Shown here piece after piece: positions 35,594 through 48,511 of a stretch of 64,000 nt of DNA (its first letter is position 1; each line of letters starts with the position of its first letter). This stretch comes from Ureibacillus manganicus DSM 26584 (GTDB taxonomy: Bacteria; Bacillota; Bacilli; Bacillales_A; Planococcaceae), in the NCBI RefSeq assembly GCF_000772945.1, contig NZ_JPVN01000004.1, forward strand, positions 1 through 64,000. Direction: 5' to 3'. The notes beneath the pieces were generated by a model, which did not search any database, had not been told where the DNA came from, and was given only the letters and a program-made list of their open reading frames with translations. The translations under genes and the position numbers were made by a program.

Positions 35594-35998
35594 GTATAAT
35601 GCTCCTCTCAGGCTTACTCTACTCATCACAACGTATAGATCTTTTCTTTATGTTTTTGCATCAATAAGTCATTTTAAAACTTCCACATATACAAAAATAA
35701 GGTACGTTAACAATCAGCAGAAGCTTTCTGGAATGGAACGTATCTTATTTTTACATATGTATTTAACTTTAAACAATTTGGTATCTATCATTAAAAACTG
35801 TAAATATATTACAATTTTAATAGAATAAAAAAGCGCGCACCTCATTCAGAGAAATGCGCCTTAGCGTATTTTATTGTAAAAGCTTGGCTGCTCATTTCCA
35901 AGCCTTTATGAATGAGGTGCGGAGAGCTAGACGAGACGCCGTCACTAAGGACTCGCTCATTATAACGCTCATGCCATTTTATTGTCGTATAAATCATT
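35594..35998. repeat. Intergenic region with nested inverted repeats between ecfA1 and rplQ
   Basis: The outer arms CGCACCTCATTCA (35836-35848) and TGAATGAGGTGCG (35909-35921) are a perfect 13-bp inverted repeat. Inside, AAGCTTGG...CCAAGCCTT (about 35880-35905) forms a second stem. The sequence 35922-35975 (GCTAGACGAGACGCCGTCAC region) is less AT-rich than its surroundings. No ORF is convincing. It may be a dispersed palindromic repeat, a small RNA or decayed mobile DNA. The rest of the gap is AT-rich and featureless. Confidence 0.5.
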
Positions 35999-36036
35999 TT
36001 AAAAAAAGGGTCCGGATTCAACCGGTGAACCGGACA
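35999..36036 (-). terminator. Alpha operon (rplQ) terminator
   Basis: Minus-strand GTCCGGTTCA/TGAATCCGGAC stem with one bulged base, then CCTTTTTTT. Confidence 0.85.
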
Positions 36037-36065
36037 CCTACTTTGGCAGTATTGTAAGAATTAAA

Positions 36066-36446
36066 TTAAACTAATTCAATTACAACTACAGGCGCACCGT
36101 CTCCACGGCGAGGACCTTTTTTAAGGATACGAGTGTAACCACCTTGACGATCTGCGTAACGTGGTGCTACATCGTTAAATAACTTTTGTAAAGCAAATGT
36201 AGATGTTTCATTACCATTCTCATCAGTTGTTGTTGCAACTTCACGACGGATGAATGCAGCAGCTTGACGACGAGCATGTAAATCTCCACGTTTACCTAAA
36301 GTGATCATTTTTTCTACAACAGAGCGTAATTCTTTCGCACGAGCTTCTGTTGTTTCAATGCGTTCGTTAACGATTAAATCAGTAGCTAAGTCACGTAGTA
36401 ACGCTTTACGTTGAGAACTTGTACGACCAAGTTTTCTGTAACCCAT
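36066..36446 (-). CDS. rplQ: 50S ribosomal protein L17
   Basis: 126 aa. [19 protein letters not shown] start and [23 protein letters not shown] end are diagnostic. ATG 36446 is chosen because GAAGGAGGG lies 7 nt upstream; the longer frame reads through this site. Last gene of the alpha operon, followed by a terminator. Confidence 0.97.
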   Translation of the reverse strand: MGYRKLGRTSSQRKALLRDLATDLIVNERIETTEARAKELRSVVEKMITLGKRGDLHARRQAAAFIRREVATTTDENGNETSTFALQKLFNDVAPRYADRQGGYTRILKKGPRRGDGAPVVVIELV

Positions 36447-36491
36447 AGATGTTCCCTCCTTCAATTGATCTAAGTCTTGCAAAAAGCATGA

Positions 36492-37436
36492 TTAGTCTTC
36501 TTTACGTAATCCTAAACCAAGCTCTTCTAATTTCGCTTTTACTTCTTCTAATGATTTACGACCAAGGTTACGTACCTTCATCATGTCATCTTCTGATTTA
36601 TTAGCAAGCTCTAATACCGTATTGATACCAGCTCGTTTTAAACAGTTGTAAGAACGAACAGAAAGATCAAGTTCTTCGATAGTCATCTCTAAAACTTTTT
36701 CCTTTTGATCTTCTTCTTTTTCAACCATGATTTCAGCCGTTTGAGCTTCGTTCGTTAAACCAACAAAGATATTAAGGTGCTCAGTTAAAATTTTTGCGCC
36801 GAGCGAAATCGCCTCTTTTGGACCAATGCTTCCATCAGTCCACACATCAAGTGATAATTTATCGAAGTCAGAATTTTGTCCGACACGAGTATTTTCTACT
36901 TGAAAATTAACGCGTGAAACTGGAGTGTAAATAGAGTCGATCGGGATCACGCCGATAGGAAGATCTTCACGTTTGTTTTGATCAGCAGGAGTATACCCAC
37001 GGCCACGACGTGCATACATACGAATACGTAAATGACCATTTTTAGCAATTGTTGCAATATATAGATCTGGATTTAAAATTTCAACGTCACTGTCATGTGT
37101 AATATCAGCAGCTGTAACTACCGATTCACCTTTCACATCAATCTCAATAACTTTTTCTTCGTCAGAGTAGATTTTAAGTGCAAGTTTTTTAATATTCAAG
37201 ATAATAGAAGCAACATCTTCAACTACACCTTCAACAGTAGAGAATTCATGTAGTACTCCGTCGATTTGAATACTAGTAACAGCAGCTCCTGGAAGTGAAG
37301 ACAGAAGGATCCGACGTAAAGAATTACCCAAAGTGTTTCCATATCCGCGTTCAAGCGGTTCAACAACAAATTTACCATGTTTGGAATCTTCGCTGATTTC
37401 CACAGTTTCAATCTTTGGTTTTTCAATTTCGATCAT
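36492..37436 (-). CDS. rpoA: RNA polymerase alpha subunit
   Basis: 314 aa. N-terminal dimerisation domain ([28 protein letters not shown], about 26-53), linker with EEDQKEK, C-terminal domain with [20 protein letters not shown] (about 250-269), which contacts UP-elements and activators. Between rpsK and rplQ as in all Bacilli. ATG preceded by GAAGGAGG. Confidence 0.98.
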   Translation of the reverse strand: MIEIEKPKIETVEISEDSKHGKFVVEPLERGYGNTLGNSLRRILLSSLPGAAVTSIQIDGVLHEFSTVEGVVEDVASIILNIKKLALKIYSDEEKVIEIDVKGESVVTAADITHDSDVEILNPDLYIATIAKNGHLRIRMYARRGRGYTPADQNKREDLPIGVIPIDSIYTPVSRVNFQVENTRVGQNSDFDKLSLDVWTDGSIGPKEAISLGAKILTEHLNIFVGLTNEAQTAEIMVEKEEDQKEKVLEMTIEELDLSVRSYNCLKRAGINTVLELANKSEDDMMKVRNLGRKSLEEVKAKLEELGLGLRKED

Positions 37437-37558
37437 TCAATTTACCCTCCTTCAAAACATCGAATGTATTAGGTTCATACCATCATATACTACTAATAAT
37501 TGCACAACTTAGCGTTTAGCACAAAGATGATGACTTAAGAGAACTTAAGATGCACCCA

Positions 37559-37969
<411 letters not shown>

Positions 37970-37972
37970 TTA

Positions 37973-38338
37973 TTATTTTTTCTTGTTCGCTACAGTTTTA
38001 CGAGGACCTTTACGCGTACGCGCATTATTTTTCGTATTTTGACCACGAACAGGTAAACCACGACGGTGACGGATACCACGGAATGATCCGATTTCCATTA
38101 AACGTTTGATGTTTAATGAGATTTCACGACGTAAGTCACCTTCTGTTTTATAAGAATCTAATTGTTCACGGATTAGGTTTAGTTCATCTTCAGTTAAATC
38201 GCGTACACGAGTTTCTTCAGATACACCAGCAGCTGCTAATACTTTTTTAGCAGTTGTTTTACCAATACCGTAAATGTATGTTAATGAAATTACAACGCGT
38301 TTGTCGCGAGGAATGTCAACACCAGCAATACGTGCCAT
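37973..38338 (-). CDS. rpsM: 30S ribosomal protein S13
   Basis: 121 aa. [20 protein letters not shown] start, the helix-two-turn-helix near [11 protein letters not shown], and the basic tail [19 protein letters not shown] reaching the decoding-site tRNAs. First of the rpsM-rpsK-rpoA-rplQ group after rpmJ. Confidence 0.98.
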   Translation of the reverse strand: MARIAGVDIPRDKRVVISLTYIYGIGKTTAKKVLAAAGVSEETRVRDLTEDELNLIREQLDSYKTEGDLRREISLNIKRLMEIGSFRGIRHRRGLPVRGQNTKNNARTRKGPRKTVANKKK

Positions 38339-38362
38339 ACTTTTAGTGCACCTCCTTCTAAA

Positions 38363-38476
<114 letters not shown>

Positions 38477-38513
38477 CTAACCCAACCTCCTTATTATTTC
38501 GGAGTGCAAAAGA

Positions 38514-38732
38514 TTATTTAAAACGGTATGTGATACGACCGCGAGTTAAATCGTAAGGAGATAACTCTATAGTAACCTTATCTCCAGGTAAAATTCTGAT
38601 AAAATGCATGCGAATCTTTCCAGATACGTGAGCAAGAATCGTATGCCCATTTTCTAATTCTACCTTAAACATCGCGTTTGGCAAAGTCTCAACTACTGTT
38701 CCTTCGACTTCAATTACATCGTCTTTCGCCAT
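38514..38732 (-). CDS. infA: Translation initiation factor IF-1
   Basis: 72 aa OB-fold: [21 protein letters not shown] and the [10 protein letters not shown]-like block ([20 protein letters not shown]). ATG 38732 chosen over the adjacent upstream TTG. Immediately upstream lies the decayed map gene, so infA may now depend on read-through from adk or on its own promoter. Confidence 0.97.
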   Translation of the reverse strand: MAKDDVIEVEGTVVETLPNAMFKVELENGHTILAHVSGKIRMHFIRILPGDKVTIELSPYDLTRGRITYRFK

Positions 38733-38771
38733 CAACCCTATCTCCCTTCTATATGCAACTTTTTCCGATTC

Positions 38772-39116
38772 TCAAATTTGAGAAACCATCCAATTGTTTT
38801 CTTCAAAAGAAGCAACACCATTAACATATGCATGGATTGTATGAGAGATGTTCGAAAGACGCTCGTCTGGTTTCGCTTCACACAATCCACGGAAATACAA
38901 AATCCAACTAATAGATTATGTAATCCACATTGTTTAACGATAGCCGGAATGTCTTGGATGAGAGATTCATACCCGTTTACACAGATGCTTCCACGAAACC
39001 CTTAACACACTTTTTAGTGTCATCCTATTTAAAATAAGCATTACACTTTATAAGTGTATACCGGGCACAATATGCTTTTGCAACTCTCATTAATTTTTTG
39101 TTGCACCGCAGTTCAC
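38772..39116 (-). pseudogene. map: Decayed methionine aminopeptidase gene (map remnant)
   Basis: Between adk and infA, where Bacilli normally carry map, no intact gene exists. Minus-strand frames show scattered MAP-like blocks in the correct order. ELQKHIVPGI (39086-39057) matches the family's ELxKHIxPGI. GFRGSICVNGYESLIQDIP (39001-38945) matches GFPGSICxSVNEExVHGIP. GFCISVDCV (about 38905-38879) resembles GDIISIDIG. AKPDERLSNISHTIHAYV (38876-38823) matches AKPGNRLSDISHAIQTYV. The blocks are in different frames with stops, the spacing is shortened by deletions, and the C-terminal catalytic half is missing. This is a frameshifted, truncated relic; a functional MAP must be elsewhere in the genome. 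Confidence 0.8.
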
Positions 39117-39152
39117 GCGCGAAAAATAGTTTAGTTCGCCTAATGCCGGGTA

Positions 39153-39824
<672 letters not shown>

Positions 39825-39870
39825 CTAATTCAGCTGGCATAGGAAACTATTCGTTTCCTATTTACCAACA

Positions 39871-41166
39871 TTATTTCATAAAGCCTTTATAATGACGTTT
39901 AACTAATTGTGATTCTAACTGTTTCATTGTTTCTAGAGCAACCCCGACTACGATAATAACACTAGTACCACCAATTTGCGCTGAGGCAGGTAGATTCATG
40001 AAATTAATAAATAGGATCGGTAGAACAGAGACAACAACTAAGAATAGAGCACCTACAAAAGTTAAACGATATAAAACTTTTGTTAAGTAACTTTGCGTAT
40101 CACTACCTGGACGAATACCAGGAATGTAAGCACCTTGTTTTTTCAGATTATCTGCTAAGTTTTCAGGATTCACTTGGATAAATGCATAGAAGTAAGTGAA
40201 TGCAGTAATTAGTGCAATATATACTAACATACCAACAGGTTTTGTGTAATCAAACGTATTAGTAATGAAGGTAGTTACACTATTTTGCCCGAAGAACATA
40301 GCTAATGTCTGAGGTGTAACAATGAATGCCATTGCAAAGATTACTGGGATAACCCCAGCAGCATTTACTTTTAACGGTAAATGGGTTTGCTGTCCACCTG
40401 CTTGAGATGCACGACCTGCAACACGTTTAGCATATTGAATTGGAATTTTACGAAGTGCTTGTTGCACGTAAATAACTCCAACAACAATTGCTAAAAGAAT
40501 TACTACTAAAAGAGCAAGGATGATAATCTTAATGAAAAGTTGATCTCCAGCACCTTCAAGTTGTTGTGCGTAGATTTGGTTTACTGCTGTTGGAATTGCA
40601 GCAACAATCCCGGCAAAGATAATGATTGATATACCGTTACCTACACCATGTGCAGTAATTTGTTCACCTAACCACAATAGGAATGCAGTACCACCAGTTA
40701 AAACAATTGCAATAGTTATGTAAGACATTACACTAGTGTCAGTGATTAATTGTCCGCCATACATTTGGTTAAATCCAAATGACATCGCAAATGCTTGAAG
40801 GAATGCAAGGATGATTGTAAAGTAGCGTGTAAACTGTGCAAGTTTGCGGCGTCCAACATCACCTTGTTTAGCCCATTCAGAAAACTTAGGTACAACGTCC
40901 ATTTGTAGTAACTGAACGATAATTGATGCTGTAATGTAAGGCATAATTCCCAATGCAAAGATTGAGAAGTTTGCCAATGCCCCACCACCGAAAGTATTTA
41001 AGAAGCCAATTAAGTTAAATTGATCGGCTACTTGTAATACTCCAGCATCTACGTTTGGTACCGGAATGAAAGTTCCGATACGAAACACCAGTAGCATTAA
41101 TAATGTAAAGATGATTTTATTTCTTATATCTCGAACACGCATGAAGTTAGAGATTGTCTGAAACAT
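39871..41166 (-). CDS. secY: Preprotein translocase subunit SecY
   Basis: 431 aa with ten transmembrane helices; the plug/TM2 region GGALANFSIFALGIMPYITASII (about 60-82) and GIRPGSDTQSYL are visible. Central channel of Sec export. Its start overlaps the rplO stop by 1 nt. Confidence 0.97.
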   Translation of the reverse strand: MFQTISNFMRVRDIRNKIIFTLLMLLVFRIGTFIPVPNVDAGVLQVADQFNLIGFLNTFGGGALANFSIFALGIMPYITASIIVQLLQMDVVPKFSEWAKQGDVGRRKLAQFTRYFTIILAFLQAFAMSFGFNQMYGGQLITDTSVMSYITIAIVLTGGTAFLLWLGEQITAHGVGNGISIIIFAGIVAAIPTAVNQIYAQQLEGAGDQLFIKIIILALLVVILLAIVVGVIYVQQALRKIPIQYAKRVAGRASQAGGQQTHLPLKVNAAGVIPVIFAMAFIVTPQTLAMFFGQNSVTTFITNTFDYTKPVGMLVYIALITAFTYFYAFIQVNPENLADNLKKQGAYIPGIRPGSDTQSYLTKVLYRLTFVGALFLVVVSVLPILFINFMNLPASAQIGGTSVIIVVGVALETMKQLESQLVKRHYKGFMK

Positions 41167-41606
41167 TAAATCACCTCTGTTGTTCCACCAGCATTTTCAA
41201 TAGCTTCTTTAGCTGATGAAGAGAACTTGTGAGCTTTTACAGTTAGCTTTTTATTAAGAGTTCCATTACCTAGAATCTTAATGCCAGCTTTTTCATTACT
41301 CACAACACCAGTTTCAACTAATAATGCAGGTGTTACTTCAATGCCATCTTCAAAACGATTTAATGTATCAATGTTCACGATAGCGTATTCTTTACGGTTA
41401 ATGTTCGTAAAGCCGCGTTTAGGTAAACGACGGAAAAGTGGGTTTTGACCACCTTCAAATCCAGGGCGTACTCCGCCGCCAGAACGGGCGTTTTGTCCTT
41501 TGTGACCTTTACCTGCAGTTTTACCGTTACCAGAACCGATACCACGACCAACACGGTTGCGTTCTTTACGTGAACCTACCGCTGGTTTTAACTCATGAAG
41601 TTTCAT
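41166..41606 (-). CDS. rplO: 50S ribosomal protein L15
   Basis: 146 aa. [21 protein letters not shown] start and Gly-rich [20 protein letters not shown] extended arm that penetrates 23S rRNA. Coupled to secY. Confidence 0.98.
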   Translation of the reverse strand: MKLHELKPAVGSRKERNRVGRGIGSGNGKTAGKGHKGQNARSGGGVRPGFEGGQNPLFRRLPKRGFTNINRKEYAIVNIDTLNRFEDGIEVTPALLVETGVVSNEKAGIKILGNGTLNKKLTVKAHKFSSSAKEAIENAGGTTEVI

Positions 41607-41641
41607 ATGGGTGGCACCTCCTTGTTCATTGTTTAGGGATA

Positions 41642-41824
41642 TTAATTTTCTTTTATAGTAACTAAGTGAGCTACTTTGTCTAACATTCCGCGGATAGCTG
41701 CGTTATCAGCATGTTCCACAGTTTGGTTAAGTTTGCGTAAACCTAATGCCTCAACTGTTTTGCGTTGAGCAGGTTTTGCACCAATAACAGATTTAGTAAG
41801 GGTGATCTCTAGTTTGTTAGCCAT
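41642..41824 (-). CDS. rpmD: 50S ribosomal protein L30
   Basis: 60 aa. [20 protein letters not shown] and [20 protein letters not shown] are the diagnostic blocks. Between rpsE (14 nt) and rplO. Confidence 0.97.
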   Translation of the reverse strand: MANKLEITLTKSVIGAKPAQRKTVEALGLRKLNQTVEHADNAAIRGMLDKVAHLVTIKEN

Positions 41825-41837
41825 TATGATTCCCCCC

Positions 41838-42338
41838 TTATCCTAATAATTCTTCCACTGATTTACCGCGAAGTTTTGCAACTTCCTCTGCGCGTTTTAG
41901 TTCTTTAAGACCTGCGATTGTAGCACGAACCATATTAATAGGTGTGTTTGAACCTAGAGATTTTGAAAGAATATCAGTAATACCAGCAAGTTCAAGTACA
42001 GCACGTACTGGACCACCAGCGATAACTCCTGTACCAGCAGATGCAGGTTTAATTAAAATTTTACCTGCGCCAAAGCGACCGTGTACTTCGTGTGGAGTAG
42101 TTCCACCAACACGTGGTACTTCAATTAAGTTTTTCTTCGCATCTTCAACAGCTTTTTTGATTGCGTCTGGAACTTCTTGTGCTTTACCAGTACCGAAACC
42201 AACATGACCGTTTCTATCTCCAACAACAACTAGTGCTGAGAAGCGGAAGCGACGTCCACCTTTAACAACTTTAGCAACGCGGTTGATCGTTACTACGCGT
42301 TCTTCAAATTCAAGATTGTTTGCGTCAAATCGACTCAT
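41838..42338 (-). CDS. rpsE: 30S ribosomal protein S5
   Basis: 166 aa. [20 protein letters not shown], the spectinomycin-loop region, and [20 protein letters not shown]. Helps mRNA unwinding and decoding fidelity. Confidence 0.98.
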   Translation of the reverse strand: MSRFDANNLEFEERVVTINRVAKVVKGGRRFRFSALVVVGDRNGHVGFGTGKAQEVPDAIKKAVEDAKKNLIEVPRVGGTTPHEVHGRFGAGKILIKPASAGTGVIAGGPVRAVLELAGITDILSKSLGSNTPINMVRATIAGLKELKRAEEVAKLRGKSVEELLG

Positions 42339-42359
42339 GAAGTATGTCCCTCCTTCTTA

Positions 42360-42719
42360 TTAAAATTCTAAGCCGTTTTCACGTGCAGCTTCAGCTAAAG
42401 CTTTAACACGTCCATGATATAAGTAACCACCGCGGTCAAATACTACGTTTGTAATATTTTTTTCCACAGCACGTTTAGCGATAATTTGACCGATTTTTGC
42501 TGCAGCTTCAGCATTGTTACCAGCACCCTCAAAATCTTTTTCTTGAGTTGATGCACTAACAATTGTTACACCTGCAACATCATCAATAAGTTGCGCATAA
42601 ATGTTCTTGTTTGAACGGAATACGTTTAGACGTGGACGTTCTGCAGTACCAGAAATTTTAGTACGAACACGCGCATGACGTTTTTTACGAACTTGATTTT
42701 TATCTTGTTTCGTAATCAC
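42360..42719 (-). CDS. rplR: 50S ribosomal protein L18
   Basis: 119 aa. [20 protein letters not shown] and [20 protein letters not shown]. Binds 5S rRNA with L5. Starts with GTG, AAAGGAGTG about 10 nt upstream. Confidence 0.97.
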   Translation of the reverse strand: MITKQDKNQVRKKRHARVRTKISGTAERPRLNVFRSNKNIYAQLIDDVAGVTIVSASTQEKDFEGAGNNAEAAAKIGQIIAKRAVEKNITNVVFDRGGYLYHGRVKALAEAARENGLEF

Positions 42720-42753
42720 TGTGAGGTCACTCCTTTCTAACGCTTATCTAGCA

Positions 42754-43293
42754 TTATTTACCTGTTTTACCTTCTTTACGACGAACTTGTTCGCCTTCGT
42801 AACGAATACCTTTACCTTTGTAAGGCTCTGGTGGACGTACAGCACGGATGTTTGATGACAATGCACCAACACGTTCTTTGTTGATCCCTTTAACAATAAC
42901 TTTTGTGTTTGAAGGAACTTCGATTTCTAAACCTTCTTCAGGTGTGAACTCTACTGGATGAGAGTATCCAACGTTTAATACAAGTTTATTGCCTTGTAAT
43001 TGCGCACGATAACCAACACCGATAAGTTCTAGTGAACGAGTAAATCCTTCAGAAACACCAGTTACCATGTTTGCTAATAAAGCACGAGTTGTACCGTGGA
43101 TCGTACGGTGTTCTTTTGATTCAGTAGGGCGTGTTAAAGTAATCACGCTGCCTTCTTGTTCGATTTTAATATCTTGATTAAAAGTTTGAGTAAGTTCGCC
43201 TTTAGGTCCTTTAACAGTTACAGTGTTATCATCAGCGATAGTAACTGTTACGCCTGCTGGAACCTCGATTGGTTTTTTACCTACACGAGACAT
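42754..43293 (-). CDS. rplF: 50S ribosomal protein L6
   Basis: 179 aa, two homologous domains. [18 protein letters not shown] start and [20 protein letters not shown] near the end. Sits by the sarcin-ricin loop at the factor-binding site. Confidence 0.98.
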   Translation of the reverse strand: MSRVGKKPIEVPAGVTVTIADDNTVTVKGPKGELTQTFNQDIKIEQEGSVITLTRPTESKEHRTIHGTTRALLANMVTGVSEGFTRSLELIGVGYRAQLQGNKLVLNVGYSHPVEFTPEEGLEIEVPSNTKVIVKGINKERVGALSSNIRAVRPPEPYKGKGIRYEGEQVRRKEGKTGK

Positions 43294-43323
43294 ATAGTTG
43301 CACCTCCATTCGTTTATAGCATA

Positions 43324-43722
43324 TTACCAAATGTAAGCTAAGATTTCTCCGCCAACTTGTTTAGCACGAGCTTCTTTATCAGTTACAACACCTTGAGAAG
43401 TTGATACTAAAGCGATACCTAAGCCGTTTAATACTTTTGGTACTTCGTTTGTTTTAGCGTAAACACGTAGTCCAGGTTTTGAAATACGTTTTAAACCAGT
43501 AATAACACGTTCATTATCTTTACCGTATTTTAAGAAGATACGGATGATACCTTGTTTGTTGTCTTCAACATACTCTACATCACGGATGAAACCTTCACGC
43601 TTTAAAATTTCAGCGATTTGTTTCTTTAAATTTGAAGCTGGAACTTCTAATTTCTCGTGACGAACCATGTTCGCATTACGAATGCGAGTAAGCATATCTG
43701 CAATTGGATCAGACATTGTCAT
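43324..43722 (-). CDS. rpsH: 30S ribosomal protein S8
   Basis: 132 aa. [20 protein letters not shown] and [18 protein letters not shown]. In other bacteria S8 represses the spc operon; no S8-site-like hairpin was checked in detail here. ATG 8 nt after AGGAGG. Confidence 0.97.
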   Translation of the reverse strand: MTMSDPIADMLTRIRNANMVRHEKLEVPASNLKKQIAEILKREGFIRDVEYVEDNKQGIIRIFLKYGKDNERVITGLKRISKPGLRVYAKTNEVPKVLNGLGIALVSTSQGVVTDKEARAKQVGGEILAYIW

Positions 43723-43751
43723 ATATTTTACCTCCTTCCCAAATTAGGGGA

Positions 43752-43955
<204 letters not shown>

Positions 43956-43958
43956 TTA

Positions 43959-44498
43959 TTACTTTTGGAACGGCATACCGAATTGTGTCAATAACTCGCG
44001 AGCTTCTTCATCAGAATTCGCAGTCGTTACGATCACGATGTCCATACCGCGTACCTTTGAAACTTTATCGTAATCGATCTCAGGGAAAATTAATTGTTCT
44101 TTTACACCTAAAGTGTAGTTACCGCGACCGTCAAATGCTTTTTTAGATACACCACGGAAGTCACGTACACGTGGAAGTGCAATTGCGATTAATTTATCTA
44201 AGAATTCATACATACGGTCACCACGTAATGTAACTTTCGCACCGATTGGCATACCTTCACGTAAACGGAAACCTGCGATAGATTTTTTCGCTTTAGTTAC
44301 AACTGGTTTTTGACCTGTAATAATTGTTAATTCTTCTACAGCAGCATCAAGTGATTTTGAGTTTTGAACAGCGTCACCAACACCCATGTTAATAACGATC
44401 TTTTCAACTTTAGGCACTTGCATAACAGATTTATAGTTAAATTTGCTCATTAGAGCTGGAGAAACTTCTTTTGAATACTTTTCTTTTAGGCGGCTCAT
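43959..44498 (-). CDS. rplE: 50S ribosomal protein L5
   Basis: 179 aa. [19 protein letters not shown] and [20 protein letters not shown], ending [20 protein letters not shown]. Binds 5S rRNA in the central protuberance and touches P-site tRNA. Confidence 0.98.
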   Translation of the reverse strand: MSRLKEKYSKEVSPALMSKFNYKSVMQVPKVEKIVINMGVGDAVQNSKSLDAAVEELTIITGQKPVVTKAKKSIAGFRLREGMPIGAKVTLRGDRMYEFLDKLIAIALPRVRDFRGVSKKAFDGRGNYTLGVKEQLIFPEIDYDKVSKVRGMDIVIVTTANSDEEARELLTQFGMPFQK

Positions 44499-44526
44499 GT
44501 TCGTACCTCCCTTCTTATTTTACTTA

Positions 44527-44835
44527 TTAGTCGATTACTGCACCTGATTTTTTTGCAACACGAACTTTTTTGCCATCTTCGATTTTGTAACCTACACGAG
44601 TCGGCTCGCCAGATTTAGGATCGATTAGCATTACGTTCGATACGTGGATTGCTGCTTCTTGGCTTACAATACCACCTTGTGGGTTTAACTGGTTAGGTTT
44701 AACGTGTTTTTTAACGATGTTAATACCTTCAACAAGAACACGGTCTTTTTTAGGGAAAGCTGCTAATACTACGCCTTCTTTACCTTTATCTTTACCAGTA
44801 ATAACTTTTACTTTGTCGCCTTTTTTTACATGCAT
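44527..44835 (-). CDS. rplX: 50S ribosomal protein L24
   Basis: 102 aa KOW protein: [23 protein letters not shown] 44835 chosen because AAGGAGG lies 9-10 nt upstream; the longer frame to 44877 is non-conserved. Assembly initiator of the large subunit. Confidence 0.97.
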   Translation of the reverse strand: MHVKKGDKVKVITGKDKGKEGVVLAAFPKKDRVLVEGINIVKKHVKPNQLNPQGGIVSQEAAIHVSNVMLIDPKSGEPTRVGYKIEDGKKVRVAKKSGAVID

Positions 44836-44932
44836 TATGTGTCGCACCTCCTTGATTGGTACTGTCATGTAAATCAATTTTATTATTTTAAATACCCTAC
44901 ACCTACAGAAGGATTGCTTCTGCTTTTAGAAA

Positions 44933-45301
44933 TTAAAGAACTTCTGGTGCTAGAGATACGATTTTCATGAAGTTGCTATCACGTAATTCACGTGCAACAG
45001 GTCCGAAAATACGTGTTCCACGAGGGGATTTATCTTCTTTGATAATTACACAAGCGTTTTCGTCAAATTTGATATAAGTACCATCTTTACGACGTACACC
45101 AGACTTCGTGCGAACAACAACAGCCTTTACAACGTCACCTTTTTTGACAACGCCCCCTGGTGTTGCTTTCTTAACTGTACATACAACGATATCGCCGATG
45201 TTAGCAGTTTTACGTCCTGAACCGCCTAGTACTTTGATCGTTAATACTTCACGAGCACCTGAGTTATCAGCAACTTTCATACGACTTTCTTGTTGGATCA
45301 T
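44933..45301 (-). CDS. rplN: 50S ribosomal protein L14
   Basis: 122 aa. [20 protein letters not shown] and [20 protein letters not shown]. Intersubunit bridge protein. GGGAGGT precedes the ATG. About 100 nt separates it from rplX. Confidence 0.98.
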   Translation of the reverse strand: MIQQESRMKVADNSGAREVLTIKVLGGSGRKTANIGDIVVCTVKKATPGGVVKKGDVVKAVVVRTKSGVRRKDGTYIKFDENACVIIKEDKSPRGTRIFGPVARELRDSNFMKIVSLAPEVL

Positions 45302-45343
45302 TTAGGTTACCTCCCTTCGGAAATTAAACATCCGAAAATGTTA

Positions 45344-45607
45344 TTAAATAATAACCGCTTTTTCTACGATTTCCAATAGACGGAAACGTTTTGTAGCTGA
45401 AAGTGGGCGAGTTTCCATGATACGTACGATATCACCGATTTTCGCTTCATTTAATTCATCATGAGCTTTGAATTTTTTAGAGTATTTTACACGCTTACCG
45501 TATAACTTGTGTTTTTTATGTGTTTCAACAAGAACGGTTACTGTTTTGTCCATTTTGTCAGAAACTACACGGCCAGTGTAAACTTTGCGTTGATTACGCT
45601 CAGTCAT
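45344..45607 (-). CDS. rpsQ: 30S ribosomal protein S17
   Basis: 87 aa OB-fold: [20 protein letters not shown] and [13 protein letters not shown]-type block ([14 protein letters not shown]). Primary 16S-binding protein. Confidence 0.98.
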   Translation of the reverse strand: MTERNQRKVYTGRVVSDKMDKTVTVLVETHKKHKLYGKRVKYSKKFKAHDELNEAKIGDIVRIMETRPLSATKRFRLLEIVEKAVII

Positions 45608-45632
45608 ACTTTACAACCTCCTTTATCATCAG

Positions 45633-46254
<622 letters not shown>

Positions 46255-46256
46255 AA

Positions 46257-46913
46257 TTATTTGCCTCCTTCCACAGAGTTCTTCTTCGTAGGAAGGACTT
46301 CACCACGGTAAATCCATACTTTAACACCTAATTTACCATAAGTTGTGTCAGCTTCTGCGTGAGCATAGTCGATGTCTGCACGAAGAGTATGAAGTGGAAC
46401 AGTTCCTTCACTATAATGTTCAGCACGCGCGATATCAGCGCCACCTAAACGACCAGATACTTGTGTTTTAATTCCTTTTGCACCAGCACGGATTGTGCGT
46501 TGGATTGCTTGTTTTTGAGCACGACGGAAAGATACGCGGTTCTCAAGTTGACGAGCGATATTTTCTGCTACTAAACGAGCATCAAGATCAGCTTTTTTAA
46601 TTTCAATAATATTAATGTGCACACGTTTACCAGTTGTATCACTTAGGTATTTGCGTAAGTTTTCAACTTCTTGACCGCCTTTACCAATTACCATACCTGG
46701 TTTCGCAGTGTGAATTGTAATGTTAACACGATTTGCAGCGCGTTCGATTTCTACTTTAGAAACAGCAGCTTCTTTTAAAGCAGACTCGATATACTTACGA
46801 ATTTTGATATCTTCGTGTAAAAGAGTAGCATAGTCTTTTTCAGCGTACCATTTTGACTCCCAGTCACGAATAATACCAACTCGTAATCCTATTGGATGTA
46901 CTTTTTGACCCAC
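46257..46913 (-). CDS. rpsC: 30S ribosomal protein S3
   Basis: 218 aa. [20 protein letters not shown] start, KH domain [18 protein letters not shown] and C-terminal [20 protein letters not shown]. Part of the mRNA entry tunnel helicase. Confidence 0.98.
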   Translation of the reverse strand: MGQKVHPIGLRVGIIRDWESKWYAEKDYATLLHEDIKIRKYIESALKEAAVSKVEIERAANRVNITIHTAKPGMVIGKGGQEVENLRKYLSDTTGKRVHINIIEIKKADLDARLVAENIARQLENRVSFRRAQKQAIQRTIRAGAKGIKTQVSGRLGGADIARAEHYSEGTVPLHTLRADIDYAHAEADTTYGKLGVKVWIYRGEVLPTKKNSVEGGK

Positions 46914-46916
46914 GGA

Positions 46917-47261
46917 TTAACCCTCCTTCTTCTCTGATACCACTACAGTAATGTGGCTTGTGCGTTTGTTAATTGCGCTTGCACGTCCTTGAGCACGTGG
47001 ACGGAAACGTTTTAATGTTGGTCCTTCATCAACAAAGATTTCAGAAACAACTAGGTTATTTACATCTAATTCATAGTTATGCTCAGCGTTAGCAACTGCA
47101 GATTTCAACACTTTTTCAACGACTGGAGACGCCGCTTTTGGAGTATGACGTAAAATTGCAACTGCCTCACCTACTTGCTTACCTCGGATTAAGTCTACAA
47201 CTAGACGTACTTTACGAGGAGCGATACGCACTGTGCGAGCGATAGCTTTAGCTTGTGTCAT
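46917..47261 (-). CDS. rplV: 50S ribosomal protein L22
   Basis: 114 aa. [20 protein letters not shown] and the beta-hairpin loop [20 protein letters not shown] lining the exit tunnel (macrolide-relevant). Sequence appears wild-type-like. Confidence 0.98.
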   Translation of the reverse strand: MTQAKAIARTVRIAPRKVRLVVDLIRGKQVGEAVAILRHTPKAASPVVEKVLKSAVANAEHNYELDVNNLVVSEIFVDEGPTLKRFRPRAQGRASAINKRTSHITVVVSEKKEG

Positions 47262-47283
47262 TCGAATTTACCTCCTCTCAAAA

Positions 47284-47562
47284 TTAGCGTCTTGTTTTCT
47301 TGTCATCCGCACCGTGACCTTTGTAAGTACGAGTTGGTGCGAACTCGCCTAATTTGTGACCTACCATATCTTCAGTTACGTATACAGGAACATGTTTACG
47401 TCCGTCATATACAGCAATTGTTAACCCAATGAAGTTTGGGAAGATAGTAGAACGGCGAGACCAAGTTTTAATTACTTGTTTTTTCTCTGAACCTTCTTGT
47501 GCTTCGACCTTTTTCATTAAATGATCATCGACAAAAGGTCCTTTTTTCAAGCTGCGACCCAT
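47284..47562 (-). CDS. rpsS: 30S ribosomal protein S19
   Basis: 92 aa. [20 protein letters not shown] and [20 protein letters not shown]. Head protein paired with S13. Confidence 0.98.
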   Translation of the reverse strand: MGRSLKKGPFVDDHLMKKVEAQEGSEKKQVIKTWSRRSTIFPNFIGLTIAVYDGRKHVPVYVTEDMVGHKLGEFAPTRTYKGHGADDKKTRR

Positions 47563-47622
47563 TTAGGAACCTCCCTCCGTGACATCACCACGGTACGACT
47601 AGCGAACCGTAGCTCCATCACT

Positions 47623-48453
47623 TTATTTTTTACGACCACGAATAATTAACTTATTAGTTTTATTCTTTTTCTTACGAGTTTTAAGGCCAAGAGCCGGTTT
47701 ACCCCAAGGTGTCATTGGAGATTTACGTCCGATTGGTGAACGTCCTTCACCACCACCGTGTGGGTGATCATTAGGGTTCATTACAGATCCACGTACAGTT
47801 GGGCGTTTACCTAACCAACGAGTACGACCTGCTTTACCAATGTGGATAAGTTCGTGTTGTTCATTACCAACTTGACCGATTGTTGCACGGCAAGTAGCTA
47901 ATACTAAACGTACTTCACCAGATTGTAAACGAACGATTACATATTTACCTTCACGACCAAGTACTTGCGCAGAAGTACCAGCTGAACGTACTAATTGTCC
48001 GCCTTTACCAGGTTTTAACTCGATGTTATGGATTGTAGTACCCATTGGAATGTTAGAAAGTGGTAATGCATTACCTACTTTAATATCAGCTTCTGGACCA
48101 GAAACGATTGTTTGACCAACTTCTAATCCTTTTGGAGCTAAGATGTATGTTTTTTCACCATCAGCGTAATTAATTAATGCAATGTTAGCTGAGCGGTTTG
48201 GATCATATTCGATAGTAGCAACGCGTCCAGGAATGCCATCTTTCACACGTTTAAAGTCAATAATACGGTATTGACGTTTGTGACCACCACCATTATGACG
48301 AACAGTAATTTTACCCTGGTTGTTACGACCAGCTTTGCGTTTTTTAGGAGCAAGTAACGATTTCTCTGGTTTAGATGCTGTAATTTCCGCAAAGTCAGAT
48401 GCCGTCATATTACGACGACCATTTGAGGTTGGTTTATACTTTTTAATCGCCAT
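47623..48453 (-). CDS. rplB: 50S ribosomal protein L2
   Basis: 276 aa. [20 protein letters not shown] and [20 protein letters not shown], which contains the conserved peptidyl-transferase-proximal His. Needed for subunit joining. Confidence 0.98.
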   Translation of the reverse strand: MAIKKYKPTSNGRRNMTASDFAEITASKPEKSLLAPKKRKAGRNNQGKITVRHNGGGHKRQYRIIDFKRVKDGIPGRVATIEYDPNRSANIALINYADGEKTYILAPKGLEVGQTIVSGPEADIKVGNALPLSNIPMGTTIHNIELKPGKGGQLVRSAGTSAQVLGREGKYVIVRLQSGEVRLVLATCRATIGQVGNEQHELIHIGKAGRTRWLGKRPTVRGSVMNPNDHPHGGGEGRSPIGRKSPMTPWGKPALGLKTRKKKNKTNKLIIRGRKK

Positions 48454-48511
48454 GTGTTTTCCCTCCTTCTTAATTGTTCATGTCTGTTCTTATGAAATCT
48501 CTATTTATGAA

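Noticed and set aside
38778-39005. Plus-strand ORF of 75 codons between infA and adk
   Set aside because: It lies antisense to the map relic, has no ribosome site and low-quality composition; the minus-strand MAP-like blocks explain the sequence better.
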